Positions 33,873-43,687 of a stretch of DNA of 64,000 bases are shown piece by piece. The position numbers were made by a program, and so were the translations under genes. The notes beneath the pieces were generated by a model. It made no database searches. It had not been told where the DNA came from and worked only from the letters and a program-made list of their open reading frames with translations. The DNA is from JANQTF01 sp041741415. GTDB lineage: Bacteria > Bacteroidota > Bacteroidia > J057. The stretch covers positions 13,282-77,281 of the forward strand of contig JBGSKC010000085.1 in assembly GCA_041741415.1 (NCBI GenBank). Direction: 5' to 3'. Every line of letters starts with the position of its first letter. Within the stretch, counting starts at the first letter, position 1.

Positions 33873-36719
33873 ATGAACCCGTGTTTTCACCGCATTTCGA
33901 ATGCTTTCATTGTCCTGCTCCTGCTTTCTTTTTCTCAGGCGCTTGTTGCTCAATCCTATTTGTCTGAAGCAAAAGCGGCCCGCCAGGCTGCCGGAACAGT
34001 GAAAGACATCTCTATTTTATTGCTGGAGGCCCAATGGCAGCGCAGCCAGCAACTCCCTGTGACCCCGTTGGTATCGGCCCAGGAATTGTCGAGCGCCCCG
34101 CAGCCTGCGCTGTTTCTACACGACGACAAGGGCCGGGTGGCCATTCGCTTTCGGGCACTTTCGCCAGAAAACCTCCTGCCTGAATTGTTGGCTCTGGGCA
34201 TGGTGGAAACAGGCAGAAATGAGCAATTAGGCCTGCTGGAAGGCTTTTTTCCATATGAGCGATTGACTGATCTTGAAGGATTGAAGCAGGCAGGTCTGCT
34301 GAGTGCCTCGGCAATCTGGCAGCCCACCACCGAGGCGGGGACTGTTGGCAGCCAGGCCGATACTACCCTGAGTACGTACAGGGTCCGGAATTTCGGGCCA
34401 TCTTTTCTTGATGGAACAGGCCAGAAAATCGGGGTGCTGAGTGACAGCTACAATAACCTCAATGGCGCTGCTGCTGGCATTGCTTCTGGTAACCTGCCTA
34501 ATGATGTCCGCAACTTGCAAGACCTTTCCTCAGGCGGTATCGACGAGGGCAGGGCCATGATAGAATTGATTCACGATTTGGCTCCCGGAGCCACCAAGTA
34601 TTTTGCCACGGCATTTACCGGCGAGCTTGGGTTTGCCAGCAACATCCAGCTCCTCGCAGACTCGGGCTGCCAGGTGATCGTGGATGATGTGGTGTATTTT
34701 GAAGAGCCTTTCTTTCAGGACGGCATCATTGCCCAGTCGGTCATCAGCGTAACGGAGATGGATGATGCCATCTATTTTTCGTCGGCTGGTAACCGGGCAA
34801 ACAGGGCTTATGAGGCATTGGGGCCGGGTTTTGGGATTGATGCGCTTTCTGGTTCTTTTTCTCATGACTTCAACACCGGCGGTGGCACCGATTTTTACCA
34901 GGCCTACACCCTTAACCCGTTAGACAGGATACGGGTGACATTGCAGTGGGATGACCCATTTTACACTTTCAGCGGCGCGGATACCGACCTTGATTTATTG
35001 TTGATTTCCGACCCGGTTTCCGGTCTGGGGGTTCTTGCAAGCTCTACGGGAAATAACCTCCTCACCCAGCGCCCTGTCGAAACTTTGTCTTACACCAACT
35101 TAACGGGCTCAGTTCAGACAGTGAGCCTTAGGATCGACCTCGCGGCGGGACCGGCTCCGGGCCGGTTGAAAATGGTTCACTTCGGCACCTATGCCCCCCA
35201 GGAATTTGCCACCAATAGTCCCACGATCAACCCACATGCCGGTTCGACCGCCTGCGTGGCTGTGGCAGCAGCGCCATTTTACCAGCGGCAGCCAGAAAGC
35301 TTTACCTCGATGGGACCTACCACTGTGTTGTTCAGCCCAACCGGTGCTTCTTTGGGCGGGGCCGAAGTGAGGAACAAGCCTGATTTTACCGCCACCGATG
35401 GATGCAATACTTCCTTTTTTGGCGGTGATACCGGGGCCGATCCTGATGCCTTCCCCAACTTTTTCGGCACCTCGGCTGCTGCGCCACATGCAGCGGCAGT
35501 TGCATCCCTCATCCGGCAGGCGTTCCCGGCAGAAGATCGGAACGCCGTTTATAACCGCCTGATTGCCAGCGCTGCCGACATTTCAAATTCTGGCTTTGAT
35601 TTTATTACAGGCCAGGGGATCATTGATGCCTGGCGCGCGATTTATCCGGTCGTTCCAGCTTCTTTGCCCCTCACTGAAACACTCGAATCAGGAACCCTCG
35701 GCCAGGCCTGGGAGCTTTCGTCCAACCAGCTTGGGCGTATCCTGTTTACTGGCAGCCAGGGTCCCAGCCAGGGCAGCACCCACATCACCATGGATACCTG
35801 GTTTGGCTTGGGGATTAATTCATTGAATGAGGCTGTTTTGCACATTGATGCTACCGGATTGTCTGATTTATCACTTTCATTTGACCAGAAAGAGGTTAAT
35901 GATGATGATCATCCCATGCCTGCCACCTTTTCCGGAAGCTCCAACAGCGACGGGGTTGCCATGAGCGTGGATGGGGTGAATTGGGTCCGACTGACCTCGC
36001 TCACGGGAAGTGGTTCCAGTTCGAGCTATACTAACAGGGTCATCGACCTTAGCAGCGTGGCTACAGCCAACAGCCTTACCCTTGGCAGCGACGTTCGCAT
36101 CAAATTTCAGCAATACGACGCTTCTCCTTTCCCTGATGACGGCATTACATTCGATCAATTTTCTGTTTCAGGCACACCATTTCCAGTAGAATGGCTCTGG
36201 TTGGCAGGCGAATGGGTCAATAGCACTACTGCTCAGATTGAGTGGAAAACAGCCTCAGAACAAAACAATCATCATTTCTCGGTAGAGCGCAGCGCCGACG
36301 GCCTCTTCTTCGAGGTGATCGGCGAAGTTCCTGGAAATGGCAACACCCAGGATCCCAGTTTGTATCGGTTTTGGGACCTTCAGCCTTTATCCGGAACCAA
36401 TTTCTACCGCCTCCGGCAGGTCGATTTTGACGGTCAGTATCGCCTCTCTGAGCTTTTGCGCCTGGAACGGGCAGCAGGCACCCGAAGCGAGGTGTCGCCC
36501 AACCCGTGGAAAGGTGATCCCCTCACCTTGCGCCTGTTTGACCAGGAGGCGGGCCCGGTGCCGGTTCAGGTAAGCGATTTGCAGGGGCGAATTCTATGGC
36601 AGCAACTGCTTTGGACCACAACTGGCGATCAGGTTCGTGTGCTGGCCCTGCCCAACCTGCCTGAGGGATTGTATGCAGTTCGGGTCGGCAATGACATCCA
36701 TCGCCTGTGGCGGCAGTAG
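33873..36719 (+). CDS. Secreted S8/S53-like serine peptidase with T9SS sorting domain
   Basis: The ATG at 33873 gives 948 residues with signal peptide MNPCFHRISNAFIVLLLLSFSQALVAQ. The subtilase-like domain has an Asp in IGVLSDSYNN and the catalytic Ser in GTSAAAPHAAAVA. Where subtilisins have the HGT motif this protein has DEGRAMIELIHDLAPGA, with Glu instead of His, as in S53-like enzymes. Further domains are a beta-sandwich with a low-complexity Ser-rich turn (about 640-770), a fibronectin-like segment, and a C-terminal sorting domain (SPNPWKGDP to the end). It probably acts at the cell surface or outside. Peptidase activity with the altered triad is not certain. Confidence 0.82.
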   Translation: MNPCFHRISNAFIVLLLLSFSQALVAQSYLSEAKAARQAAGTVKDISILLLEAQWQRSQQLPVTPLVSAQELSSAPQPALFLHDDKGRVAIRFRALSPENLLPELLALGMVETGRNEQLGLLEGFFPYERLTDLEGLKQAGLLSASAIWQPTTEAGTVGSQADTTLSTYRVRNFGPSFLDGTGQKIGVLSDSYNNLNGAAAGIASGNLPNDVRNLQDLSSGGIDEGRAMIELIHDLAPGATKYFATAFTGELGFASNIQLLADSGCQVIVDDVVYFEEPFFQDGIIAQSVISVTEMDDAIYFSSAGNRANRAYEALGPGFGIDALSGSFSHDFNTGGGTDFYQAYTLNPLDRIRVTLQWDDPFYTFSGADTDLDLLLISDPVSGLGVLASSTGNNLLTQRPVETLSYTNLTGSVQTVSLRIDLAAGPAPGRLKMVHFGTYAPQEFATNSPTINPHAGSTACVAVAAAPFYQRQPESFTSMGPTTVLFSPTGASLGGAEVRNKPDFTATDGCNTSFFGGDTGADPDAFPNFFGTSAAAPHAAAVASLIRQAFPAEDRNAVYNRLIASAADISNSGFDFITGQGIIDAWRAIYPVVPASLPLTETLESGTLGQAWELSSNQLGRILFTGSQGPSQGSTHITMDTWFGLGINSLNEAVLHIDATGLSDLSLSFDQKEVNDDDHPMPATFSGSSNSDGVAMSVDGVNWVRLTSLTGSGSSSSYTNRVIDLSSVATANSLTLGSDVRIKFQQYDASPFPDDGITFDQFSVSGTPFPVEWLWLAGEWVNSTTAQIEWKTASEQNNHHFSVERSADGLFFEVIGEVPGNGNTQDPSLYRFWDLQPLSGTNFYRLRQVDFDGQYRLSELLRLERAAGTRSEVSPNPWKGDPLTLRLFDQEAGPVPVQVSDLQGRILWQQLLWTTTGDQVRVLALPNLPEGLYAVRVGNDIHRLWRQ

Positions 36720-36825
36720 AAGCTGGAAGGAAAGTCTGCCCAGGCCGGGGTTCCTCTCATCAGATGAGAAAACCGCTTCCCAGCTTTGGGGCGCAGGTTA
36801 ATTTCCCACTGGTCAGCCTTTTGTC

Positions 36826-37923
36826 ATGAGCACCCCTTCCAATCTGGCACTGCTAACACTGGCCCTCACCAAGGGCCTTGGCCCTGTGACGGTCAAAAAC
36901 CTCATTGCAGCTTGTGGCAGTCCGGAGGCGGTTTGGGGCTTGACGCCGGGAAAGCTCAGGCGAATTCCCGGGGTAGGGGAGAAAGTGGTGAGCCTGTTAA
37001 AAAACCGTGCCAGCCAGGCTGTTGCCGAGCGAGAGCTTGCCTGGTGTCAGGCTCAGGGAGTAGATCTCATCAGCTATCTCCATCCCGGCTATCCGCACCT
37101 GCTCAAATACATCCACCATGCTCCCCTGTTTTTGTTCAGAAAAGGCGTGATTGACCTCAATGCCCAGCCAAATATCGCCATTGTGGGAACACGCCGCCCC
37201 ACTCCGTATGGCCGCGACATGGCTGAGCTATTTGCTACCTTTCTGGCTGAACGGGGCGTCAATATTGTTTCGGGCCTGGCATACGGCATCGACATGGCAG
37301 CCCACAAATCCGTGCTGAAAGCAGGGGGCAAAACCACCTGCGTGCTGGGCCATGGCCTCGACCTCATCTACCCACACGCCCACCGTGCCAGAGCGCTCGA
37401 GATGCTGGAGCAGGGAGGATGGCTCAGCGAATACCTCACGGGCACCCAGCCCGACGCTCCCCATTTTCCTGCCAGAAACCGGATCGTTGCAGGCATGTGC
37501 AAGGCCGTGATCGTAATTGAGGCAGCAGAATCTGGTGGGGCGCTCATAACCGCCCGGCAGGCCTTCGATGCCAATCGGGAAGTATTTGCCCTGCCAGGCC
37601 GGGTAGGAGATGCTATGTCTATGGGCTGCCATGCACTCATAGCTGAGCAAACAGCCCGTCTGGTCACACACCCTGCAGAGGTTTTGGAGGAGTTGAACCT
37701 TGAAACAAGCACTTCGCAGGAAGACTCAGCTAAAGAACCTCTCACCCCCTTGTCGAAAGAGGAGGCGTTAGTTTTGAATGCCCTGCAGCAAGGCGATCTC
37801 CTGATTGATCAGCTAGTTCTCAAAACAGGCCTTGCCATTTCCCGCCTTAACCCCTTGCTTTTGGCCATGGAGTTCAAGGAGTTGGTGTCGCAAATGCCGG
37901 GAAAGAAATTCAAGGCACGCTAG
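36826..37923 (+). CDS. dprA: DNA-processing protein DprA/Smf
   Basis: The 365-residue protein binds single-stranded DNA and loads RecA during natural transformation. The order is an N-terminal helix-hairpin-helix-like region (LRRIPGVGEKVVSLL), a central Rossmann-type DprA domain (IAIVGTRRPTPYGRDMA, GLAYGIDMAAHK, GHGLDLIYPHAH, ARNRIVAGMCKAVIVIEA, SGGALITARQA), and a C-terminal winged-helix (about 305-360). The length is normal. Its presence hints at competence, though com genes are not seen here. Confidence 0.95.
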   Translation: MSTPSNLALLTLALTKGLGPVTVKNLIAACGSPEAVWGLTPGKLRRIPGVGEKVVSLLKNRASQAVAERELAWCQAQGVDLISYLHPGYPHLLKYIHHAPLFLFRKGVIDLNAQPNIAIVGTRRPTPYGRDMAELFATFLAERGVNIVSGLAYGIDMAAHKSVLKAGGKTTCVLGHGLDLIYPHAHRARALEMLEQGGWLSEYLTGTQPDAPHFPARNRIVAGMCKAVIVIEAAESGGALITARQAFDANREVFALPGRVGDAMSMGCHALIAEQTARLVTHPAEVLEELNLETSTSQEDSAKEPLTPLSKEEALVLNALQQGDLLIDQLVLKTGLAISRLNPLLLAMEFKELVSQMPGKKFKAR

Positions 37924-37937
37924 CTCCTGGTTCCTCC

Positions 37938-40900
37938 TCAGCGGACCACGATTTTACGCACCTCCGACCAGTCTGCGCCCATTACCTGCAGGAGGTAAAC
38001 GCCTGCCCCAATCCCGCTGAGCGGAATTTCCACAAGCCCCTGGCGTCGTTCTTCTGCCACGATCACTCTCCGCACAAGTCGACCCTGAAGATCCAGGACG
38101 TTGATTTGGACGTCAGTGTGTTCAGGCTGAAGGTATTGTACCCAGATGGTTCGCGCTTCGGTGGTGGGGTTTGGATACACAACAATATTTGCAGGGGAAA
38201 GCGGCGGTTCACAGGTAACCAGCCGTGCCATGGCCCAATTGCCGTGGTCGGATCCCGCTCCGTCGCCGCCATCCAGAATGGACAATGCCAGGCGGCGCAC
38301 GCCCTTGATGGGCAGTTCGATGGATTGCCCACCCTCGTAGCCATGCATCACGGGGCTTTCATACAGCATTCGCCCATCGCCCCACACCTGAAACTGCACC
38401 GAACCGGCGTCACCAGTTTCATCATCTACCCCGATTATGCTCAGAAAGCGATCATATTTCCCTCCGATTTCATACTCGATACGGGAGTAGGAATGGGCCC
38501 CGATGCCTTTAGCAAATACCTCTCCTGCGATCGTCAGCGGGTTGCCGTCGGTGGCTCCCAGTTCGCCGTTTGAGCGATCACGGGACACCGGGCCCCAGCC
38601 GTTTTCGGGAATGCCGATCCAGTCCAGGTCGGAGAGGTAGTTGGTGCGCTCAAAGCCACACTGAGGCCCTGCGGTGGGTATCAGCCGCCATTGCTGATTC
38701 TCGGCTCCCGTAGGCGTCCAGGTGATCAGGCGGGCTTGATCGCTTGTTTGTCCGCCGAAAACATCCAAAGCCATGCCGTTGTAGGCATTTACAAAGGCGA
38801 AATAGCCAGGCTCTATTTCGTGGAAGTACCAGATTTGGTGCTGCAGGTTGGACCACTGCCGCTGCACCATTTCAGCCCCGCGGGCCGATCTCCAGTCCAT
38901 TGGGCTGAGTGCCATCAGGCTATGGCCCGCCAGCAGGCGGTATTTGTTTCCACCAAGGTGCTGAATGTGCCAGCGCTGGTGGTTAGCTTCTTCGCCTTCC
39001 TGTGCACTCAACTGAGCGACTGCTGCACCTTCGGCTTCGTTTGCGTCCATGATGGTAATGCGCTTTCCGCTGTGACGGGCTTCGAGGTAGTACCAGCCGT
39101 CGATCACCTGAACCGGATTCTGCTCAGGGATGGTTGTGATCCAGTTGGTGAGCACACCGATGTAGCTTTCGTCAATGATGTTTTTGGCAATCGGCGGCAT
39201 GGCATTGGCTGCCAGGCTGTTATCCCGCTGAAACAAAATAGAGCTCTCCAGATCTCCTGGTTCAATGATGTGGCCGGGCACGGAGGCATGGCTCACTGCA
39301 TCAGCCCGGATCAGCTGCTGGTCATAGAGAGCCGTGAGCGACCGGGCATCGAAAGCGCCGGGAACGCCGTTGGGCCGGTGACAGAAAGCGCAGTTGGCGT
39401 CCAGGTAGCTGCGTACCCGAAATTCCTCCGTGGCAGTTAATTCCTGAACAGGTGCCGAGGCTGGAAACTGGGCTGGATCCTCAATGGTTCTGTTGAAAAT
39501 GCCCAGATGCGACCAGGTTTCGAGCTGGTTGCTGCTGATTCCGGTTGGATAGGCAAACGTGCCATTGATCTGCCGGGTGCGAACACCCAGCACGCTGCCG
39601 GCATTGGCGTTATGGCAGCTCAGGCATTGTTGCCGGGAGGGAAACTCCCAGGTTTGCAGGCCTGTGCTGCCATCTTCGTGAGTTACAGAGATTTGGGCTG
39701 TGTCAGCTGTTCCGAGCAAATATGCCTCTGTGCCTTCATCATTCCAGCGGTAGGTGAGGCCATATCCGCCCTGTTCGGTAATGACAAAGAACCGCGTTTC
39801 GAGCCTTCTGGTGAGTGCCGGGTTTTGTTCATTAAGGGGCAGCTCAAAATGCTTGATGAAGACGGTTCCTGCTGGGAAGTTCCAATTGTCTTCGGCCTGG
39901 AAGCCTACTTTTTCCCAGGGAGCGTCAAACTGACCATCGTGTGGCAGGGCGATCCAGCGGTGCTTGGCGGCTCTGTCGGACCAAAGCGGCGTATTGACGG
40001 CATAAGGCAGTAGTCCCGGGGCAGGTTCGAGGGTGTTGAGGTCGCGAAATGCGCCGATTTCTGAAAGCAGGGCAGGCGGATCCGGCACAGGGTCTTTGGG
40101 TTTGAGCTGATAGATCAGGCCGCCATCCAGGCCTGTGCCGTTGAGTTTCAGTAAATACACATTCCCTTCGCTGTCCTGCCCAAACGACGAAACACCAGCT
40201 TTGTCGCCTTCTCCCGTTCCGTAGGGTACATTGAGCATGGGCATCACGAGAGGCAGGCCGTTGGAATCGGGGGTGAGGGTATAAACATTGAGGGTGGCGT
40301 GGTCGGCAAAGAGGTAATTTCCCTTCAAATCGGGAAATTTGTCGCCACGATACACGAAGCCGCCGATAACGCAAACGCCGAAATCGCGGCCATAGTCAAA
40401 CACAGGGGCGCGGCTGGTACCAATCAGGTTTTCGGGCTGCCCTTTAGGTCCGGGGAAAGTTCCTTCCCGAAACGGCCATTGCAGGTTGTCGCCTTTGCGA
40501 ATGATGCTGAGTTCTTCGCGGGTGGTTTGCCCTACATCACCCACCCAAATATCGCCAGTAACTTCGTCGTAGCTGATGCGGTGAGGGCTTCGCAGGCCAA
40601 TGGCGTAAAACTCTTCGAGAATAACACCCGTGTCATTTAACCAGGGATTGTCGCTGGGGATGAAATACCCTTGCGTAAAACTGGCTGGCCAGCCTGCTGG
40701 CGGCTCAATTTGGGTCACGGGCTGCCGCCTGATCGGGTGGCTCACGGTTCCGCCTTGCTGGTCTGCGTCAATGCGCAGAATTCCTCCAAACAACCCATAA
40801 TCGAGCCGTTGGGTCACGTCGTAGGCATCATCTCCGCTGCCTTCATCGCCGATTGAAACGTAGAGAAATCCGTCAGGACCAAAGGCAAGGCCTCCACCAT

Positions 40901-41528
40901 TGTGCCAGCCGTTGCGATCAAATTGCTGAATCATCACCAACTCGGAAGCCGGGTTGATGGTCGTGGCACCGTCTTCCCAGGTGAAGCGCGACAGGCGAAG
41001 GTAGCCATATTGTTCGCCCGGCTGTGGAAAGGGCCCCACGACGTTATCAAGGCTCGGGGCGTAGCGGTACCAAAGGTAGAGGAAGCCTCTGTTGGGCGAT
41101 CCGGGCTGGGCAAATTCAGGGTGAAGGGCCATGCCGAGGGCTCCGCCATCTCCTTCAATGAGGGTACGGTTCACGATGTCAAGGACAGTTGTTTTCTGGG
41201 CTGCATCCGGGCGCTTGTCGAAGGACCAGAGCTGGCCATTTTTTCCCAGTACCAGCATTTTGGACCATGCAGGAATTTCGGCTAACTGAATGGGATCGAT
41301 GAAGGTAAGTTGAGGGAAGGCATTTTCCAGTTCATAAGCACCCGGGCCGTTGCCAGTGGGAGCCATTGCAGGAAAAATCCCATAGAGAAAAGGCTCCATG
41401 GGGTCGAGCTGCTGAAGCCCCGGCGGGGGCGGTGGCAGCAAAGGCATGAAGGCGCTGATCATCAATCCCATAACCGGGATTACAAAGGCCAGAACCCAGC
41501 GAATGGCAGGACGCTTCAGGAAGGGCAT
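37938..41528 (-). CDS. Very large PQQ-type sugar dehydrogenase / diheme / lectin / T9SS fusion
   Basis: About 1,196 residues from the ATG at 41528 (an upstream ATG at 41567 is possible). The order is a signal or membrane segment, then a six-blade glucose/sorbosone-dehydrogenase-like propeller (about 60-490, with WHNGGGLAFGPDGFLYVSIGDEGSGDD and GLRSPHRISYDE). A region like SO_2930-type diheme proteins follows (about 500-790), with two CxxCH heme sites: CLSCH near 633 and CAFCH near 711. Then come a ricin-type trefoil (about 805-945, QxW motifs such as NHQRWHI and NQQWRLI), an NPCBM-like domain (about 955-1110), and a PNPT-type sorting domain. It probably oxidises sugars at the surface and passes electrons to its hemes. 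Substrate unknown. Confidence 0.85.
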   Translation of the reverse strand: MPFLKRPAIRWVLAFVIPVMGLMISAFMPLLPPPPPGLQQLDPMEPFLYGIFPAMAPTGNGPGAYELENAFPQLTFIDPIQLAEIPAWSKMLVLGKNGQLWSFDKRPDAAQKTTVLDIVNRTLIEGDGGALGMALHPEFAQPGSPNRGFLYLWYRYAPSLDNVVGPFPQPGEQYGYLRLSRFTWEDGATTINPASELVMIQQFDRNGWHNGGGLAFGPDGFLYVSIGDEGSGDDAYDVTQRLDYGLFGGILRIDADQQGGTVSHPIRRQPVTQIEPPAGWPASFTQGYFIPSDNPWLNDTGVILEEFYAIGLRSPHRISYDEVTGDIWVGDVGQTTREELSIIRKGDNLQWPFREGTFPGPKGQPENLIGTSRAPVFDYGRDFGVCVIGGFVYRGDKFPDLKGNYLFADHATLNVYTLTPDSNGLPLVMPMLNVPYGTGEGDKAGVSSFGQDSEGNVYLLKLNGTGLDGGLIYQLKPKDPVPDPPALLSEIGAFRDLNTLEPAPGLLPYAVNTPLWSDRAAKHRWIALPHDGQFDAPWEKVGFQAEDNWNFPAGTVFIKHFELPLNEQNPALTRRLETRFFVITEQGGYGLTYRWNDEGTEAYLLGTADTAQISVTHEDGSTGLQTWEFPSRQQCLSCHNANAGSVLGVRTRQINGTFAYPTGISSNQLETWSHLGIFNRTIEDPAQFPASAPVQELTATEEFRVRSYLDANCAFCHRPNGVPGAFDARSLTALYDQQLIRADAVSHASVPGHIIEPGDLESSILFQRDNSLAANAMPPIAKNIIDESYIGVLTNWITTIPEQNPVQVIDGWYYLEARHSGKRITIMDANEAEGAAVAQLSAQEGEEANHQRWHIQHLGGNKYRLLAGHSLMALSPMDWRSARGAEMVQRQWSNLQHQIWYFHEIEPGYFAFVNAYNGMALDVFGGQTSDQARLITWTPTGAENQQWRLIPTAGPQCGFERTNYLSDLDWIGIPENGWGPVSRDRSNGELGATDGNPLTIAGEVFAKGIGAHSYSRIEYEIGGKYDRFLSIIGVDDETGDAGSVQFQVWGDGRMLYESPVMHGYEGGQSIELPIKGVRRLALSILDGGDGAGSDHGNWAMARLVTCEPPLSPANIVVYPNPTTEARTIWVQYLQPEHTDVQINVLDLQGRLVRRVIVAEERRQGLVEIPLSGIGAGVYLLQVMGADWSEVRKIVVR

Positions 41529-41594
41529 TGCGAGTAGATTTCCTGAAAAATAGCGCTTTTTCAGCACGAAACCATCCCGCTTGCCTGCCTGGTT

Positions 41595-42776
41595 CTACTC
41601 CTCTGTTTTTCCGGCCTTGATTTTTTCCAGCAACTCTTCGGTTCCGGCCACATCGTCGCCTGCGGCTTCGCCGACCTCAATCGCTTTTTTCGCCCATACC
41701 TCTGCCTGCTTGAGCTGTTCGGTGGCAAACAGCAGCGCGGCATAGGTGTCGAGGTAGGCGTATTCGGGGTCTTTGGCCACCACCATTTTCATCCAGCCTG
41801 CGGCCTTTTTCAGGATAGCCTGGTCTGTTGTGTTTTCATACAGGGTCCAGGCGATGCTATTGGCCATGCCGGACTGGAGGGAGTCGCCTTGCATGAAAAG
41901 CGCCTCGCCGTAGGCGGCAAACTGGTCCCATTGCTCCTGGCGTCCATACCACTCCAGCATGATGCTTTGGCGGAATGGTTTGACTGTGGCCTCAGGCAGG
42001 TAACGCTCGGCCTGGTTCAGCGCGGCCATGACTTCCTCTTCGCTGCCCGTTTCGATGGCTTTGTAGGCTTTGGCTGCCAGCACGTTCTGCGCTATGTCAG
42101 CTACTTCTTCCTGTCCATAGGCTTTGGTGTAGTCGCTGATGTGCTCCAGGAAAAAGGTGCCCCATTTATCTCCGGTTGGCATGCAGGCCATTACATTGAA
42201 CACGACCTCGGAGTAGGGATCCCGCTGCTGGTCGAGCCAGGTTTCCACTTCTTCGGAGGTGGAACGTTTGCGACTGCCATTTTTGCCAAAGTGATCGAGG
42301 TAAAAAGCCGGAAACCCAGGGTCGAGCTGATCCGGATCGGCATTTGATACAGGGTGAAGCGCCGGGTCGAGCATTTCGCCTACCTGCTTCATCCAGGCGG
42401 CGGGGTCGCTGTTGTATCCAACGATTCGCCCCACAAAACGGCCTTCAGGGTTGAAAAACAAGAGGGTAGGGTAGCCCTGAACGCGGTATTTCATGGCCAG
42501 GTCAATGCCCACGCCCTGCTCAAAATTGATCTTAACGGGAACAAAGCGCTCATTCACGAAAGCGCCCACATCGTCGCGGGAAAAAGTCTCCTTATCCTGC
42601 ACCTTGCACCAGTAGCACCAGTCGGTGTAAGCATCGACAAGGATAAACTTGCCCTGCTCTTTGGCTTCCCGGCGGGCTTCTTCCCAGGAGCCGTTAATGA
42701 ATTGAACACCATCGGCAACAAGCTGATATCCGATCAGCAGGGCTATAGCGAGGAGAAAAGAATGTTTCGCTGGCAT
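41595..42776 (-). CDS. Secreted thioredoxin-fold protein with TPR-like tail
   Basis: The 393-residue protein has signal peptide MPAKHSFLLAIALLIGYQLVA. A thioredoxin_7/DUF255-type domain (about 25-145) has the redox-like motif DWCYWCK (CxxC), cis-Pro in VQGYPTLLFF, and the strand KFILVDAYTDWC. The C-terminal part (about 200-390) is helical and Ala-rich, as in TPR repeats (for example AYLDTYAALLFATEQLKQAEVWAKKAIEVG). It is probably a periplasmic disulfide reductase or folding helper. It lies upstream of the large heme fusion on the same strand with a gap of about 65 bp, where it could assist heme or disulfide maturation (inference). Confidence 0.82.
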   Translation of the reverse strand: MPAKHSFLLAIALLIGYQLVADGVQFINGSWEEARREAKEQGKFILVDAYTDWCYWCKVQDKETFSRDDVGAFVNERFVPVKINFEQGVGIDLAMKYRVQGYPTLLFFNPEGRFVGRIVGYNSDPAAWMKQVGEMLDPALHPVSNADPDQLDPGFPAFYLDHFGKNGSRKRSTSEEVETWLDQQRDPYSEVVFNVMACMPTGDKWGTFFLEHISDYTKAYGQEEVADIAQNVLAAKAYKAIETGSEEEVMAALNQAERYLPEATVKPFRQSIMLEWYGRQEQWDQFAAYGEALFMQGDSLQSGMANSIAWTLYENTTDQAILKKAAGWMKMVVAKDPEYAYLDTYAALLFATEQLKQAEVWAKKAIEVGEAAGDDVAGTEELLEKIKAGKTEE

Positions 42777-42937
42777 AAGAGAATGAGATTGGTCATCCTA
42801 ACAACGGAAAAATTCTTCATTTGACCTCGTAGGTCAGGTGTCTTTTTTCCAGAGATCTCACCGCCCGGGCTGTGATTTCGCATCGGTTGCCTTATTCAGA
42901 AGGGGTTATTTGCCCGGACATCTTTAATTGTTTTGCC

Positions 42938-43606
42938 ATGAAATCGATTCTGTTTGTTCTGTTCATTTCTGCTGGCTTGATGGCCTCCTGTCAGGTAGAT
43001 CCTGTTCAACCTGTCGGAAACCAGTTTAAGGGCCCCGGCCGGCATGCTATGAACCAGTCATCTCCTGGTGCTGAGGCTGTTGCCCTCCCGGCTGAGGCAC
43101 TGAGTGAAAAGGAGATGGCGGGTCTCCTCTGGATGCGGGAAGAGGAGCGGCTTGCCCATGATCTGTATGTTGCGCTCTATGAAAAATGGGGCCGCCAGGT
43201 GTTTTCGAACATCAGCCAGAGCGAGGCTCAACACACAAGTGCTGTGCTGGCCCTGCTTGAAAAGTACGACCTGGAAGATCCTTCCGCAGGCTTAACTGCG
43301 AATCAATTCTCCTTTCCCGACTTGCAGGCGCTGTTTGACCAACTGTTAAACAGCGGCGATGGCAGTGTGACTGAGGCACTCAAAGTGGGAGCACTTGTGG
43401 AAGAGGTGGACCTTCTGGATCTGGAAGAGCAGTTGAATGAGGTTGTTGACAATCAAGATATTACTTTGGTTTATCAGCAACTTGCGCAGGGTTCGCGAAA
43501 CCACCTCCGGGCCTTTGTCAAAAACCTGGGCCAGTTGGGGATAACCTATAAGCCACAGGCCCTTGATCAGGCGACCTTCGACAGCATTATTTCCGGCTCG
43601 AACTAA
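42938..43606 (+). CDS. DUF2202 ferritin-like lipoprotein
   Basis: The ATG at 42938 gives 222 residues with a lipoprotein signal (MKSILFVLFISAGLMASC). The mature part has the DUF2202 pattern: EEERLAHDLYVALYEKWG near residue 70, then NISQSEAQHTSAVLALLEKY, and further acidic helices (LDLEEQLNEVVDNQDI). The acidic and His residues on four helices fit a ferritin-like fold that may bind metal. Function unknown. The upstream 160-bp gap should hold its promoter. Confidence 0.85.
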   Translation: MKSILFVLFISAGLMASCQVDPVQPVGNQFKGPGRHAMNQSSPGAEAVALPAEALSEKEMAGLLWMREEERLAHDLYVALYEKWGRQVFSNISQSEAQHTSAVLALLEKYDLEDPSAGLTANQFSFPDLQALFDQLLNSGDGSVTEALKVGALVEEVDLLDLEEQLNEVVDNQDITLVYQQLAQGSRNHLRAFVKNLGQLGITYKPQALDQATFDSIISGSN

Positions 43607-43631
43607 TCCGGGTTTCTCAGCCACATAACAA

Positions 43632-43664
43632 ATCACCCCGGCAAGGGCAACCTCGCCGGGGTGA
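43632..43664. terminator. Hairpin between convergent genes
   Basis: ATCACCCCGGC (43632-43642) pairs with GCCGGGGTGAT (43654-43664) around an 11-nt loop. It lies between the DUF2202 gene and the hydrolase gene, which converge. There is no long T-run. Confidence 0.6.
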
Positions 43665-43687
43665 TGGATTTAACAACACTGGATGGC

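Noticed and set aside
36721..36790. Weak hairpin after the S8-like peptidase (TCTCAT/ATGAGA)
   Set aside because: Short stem and no T-run; not strong enough to call a terminator.
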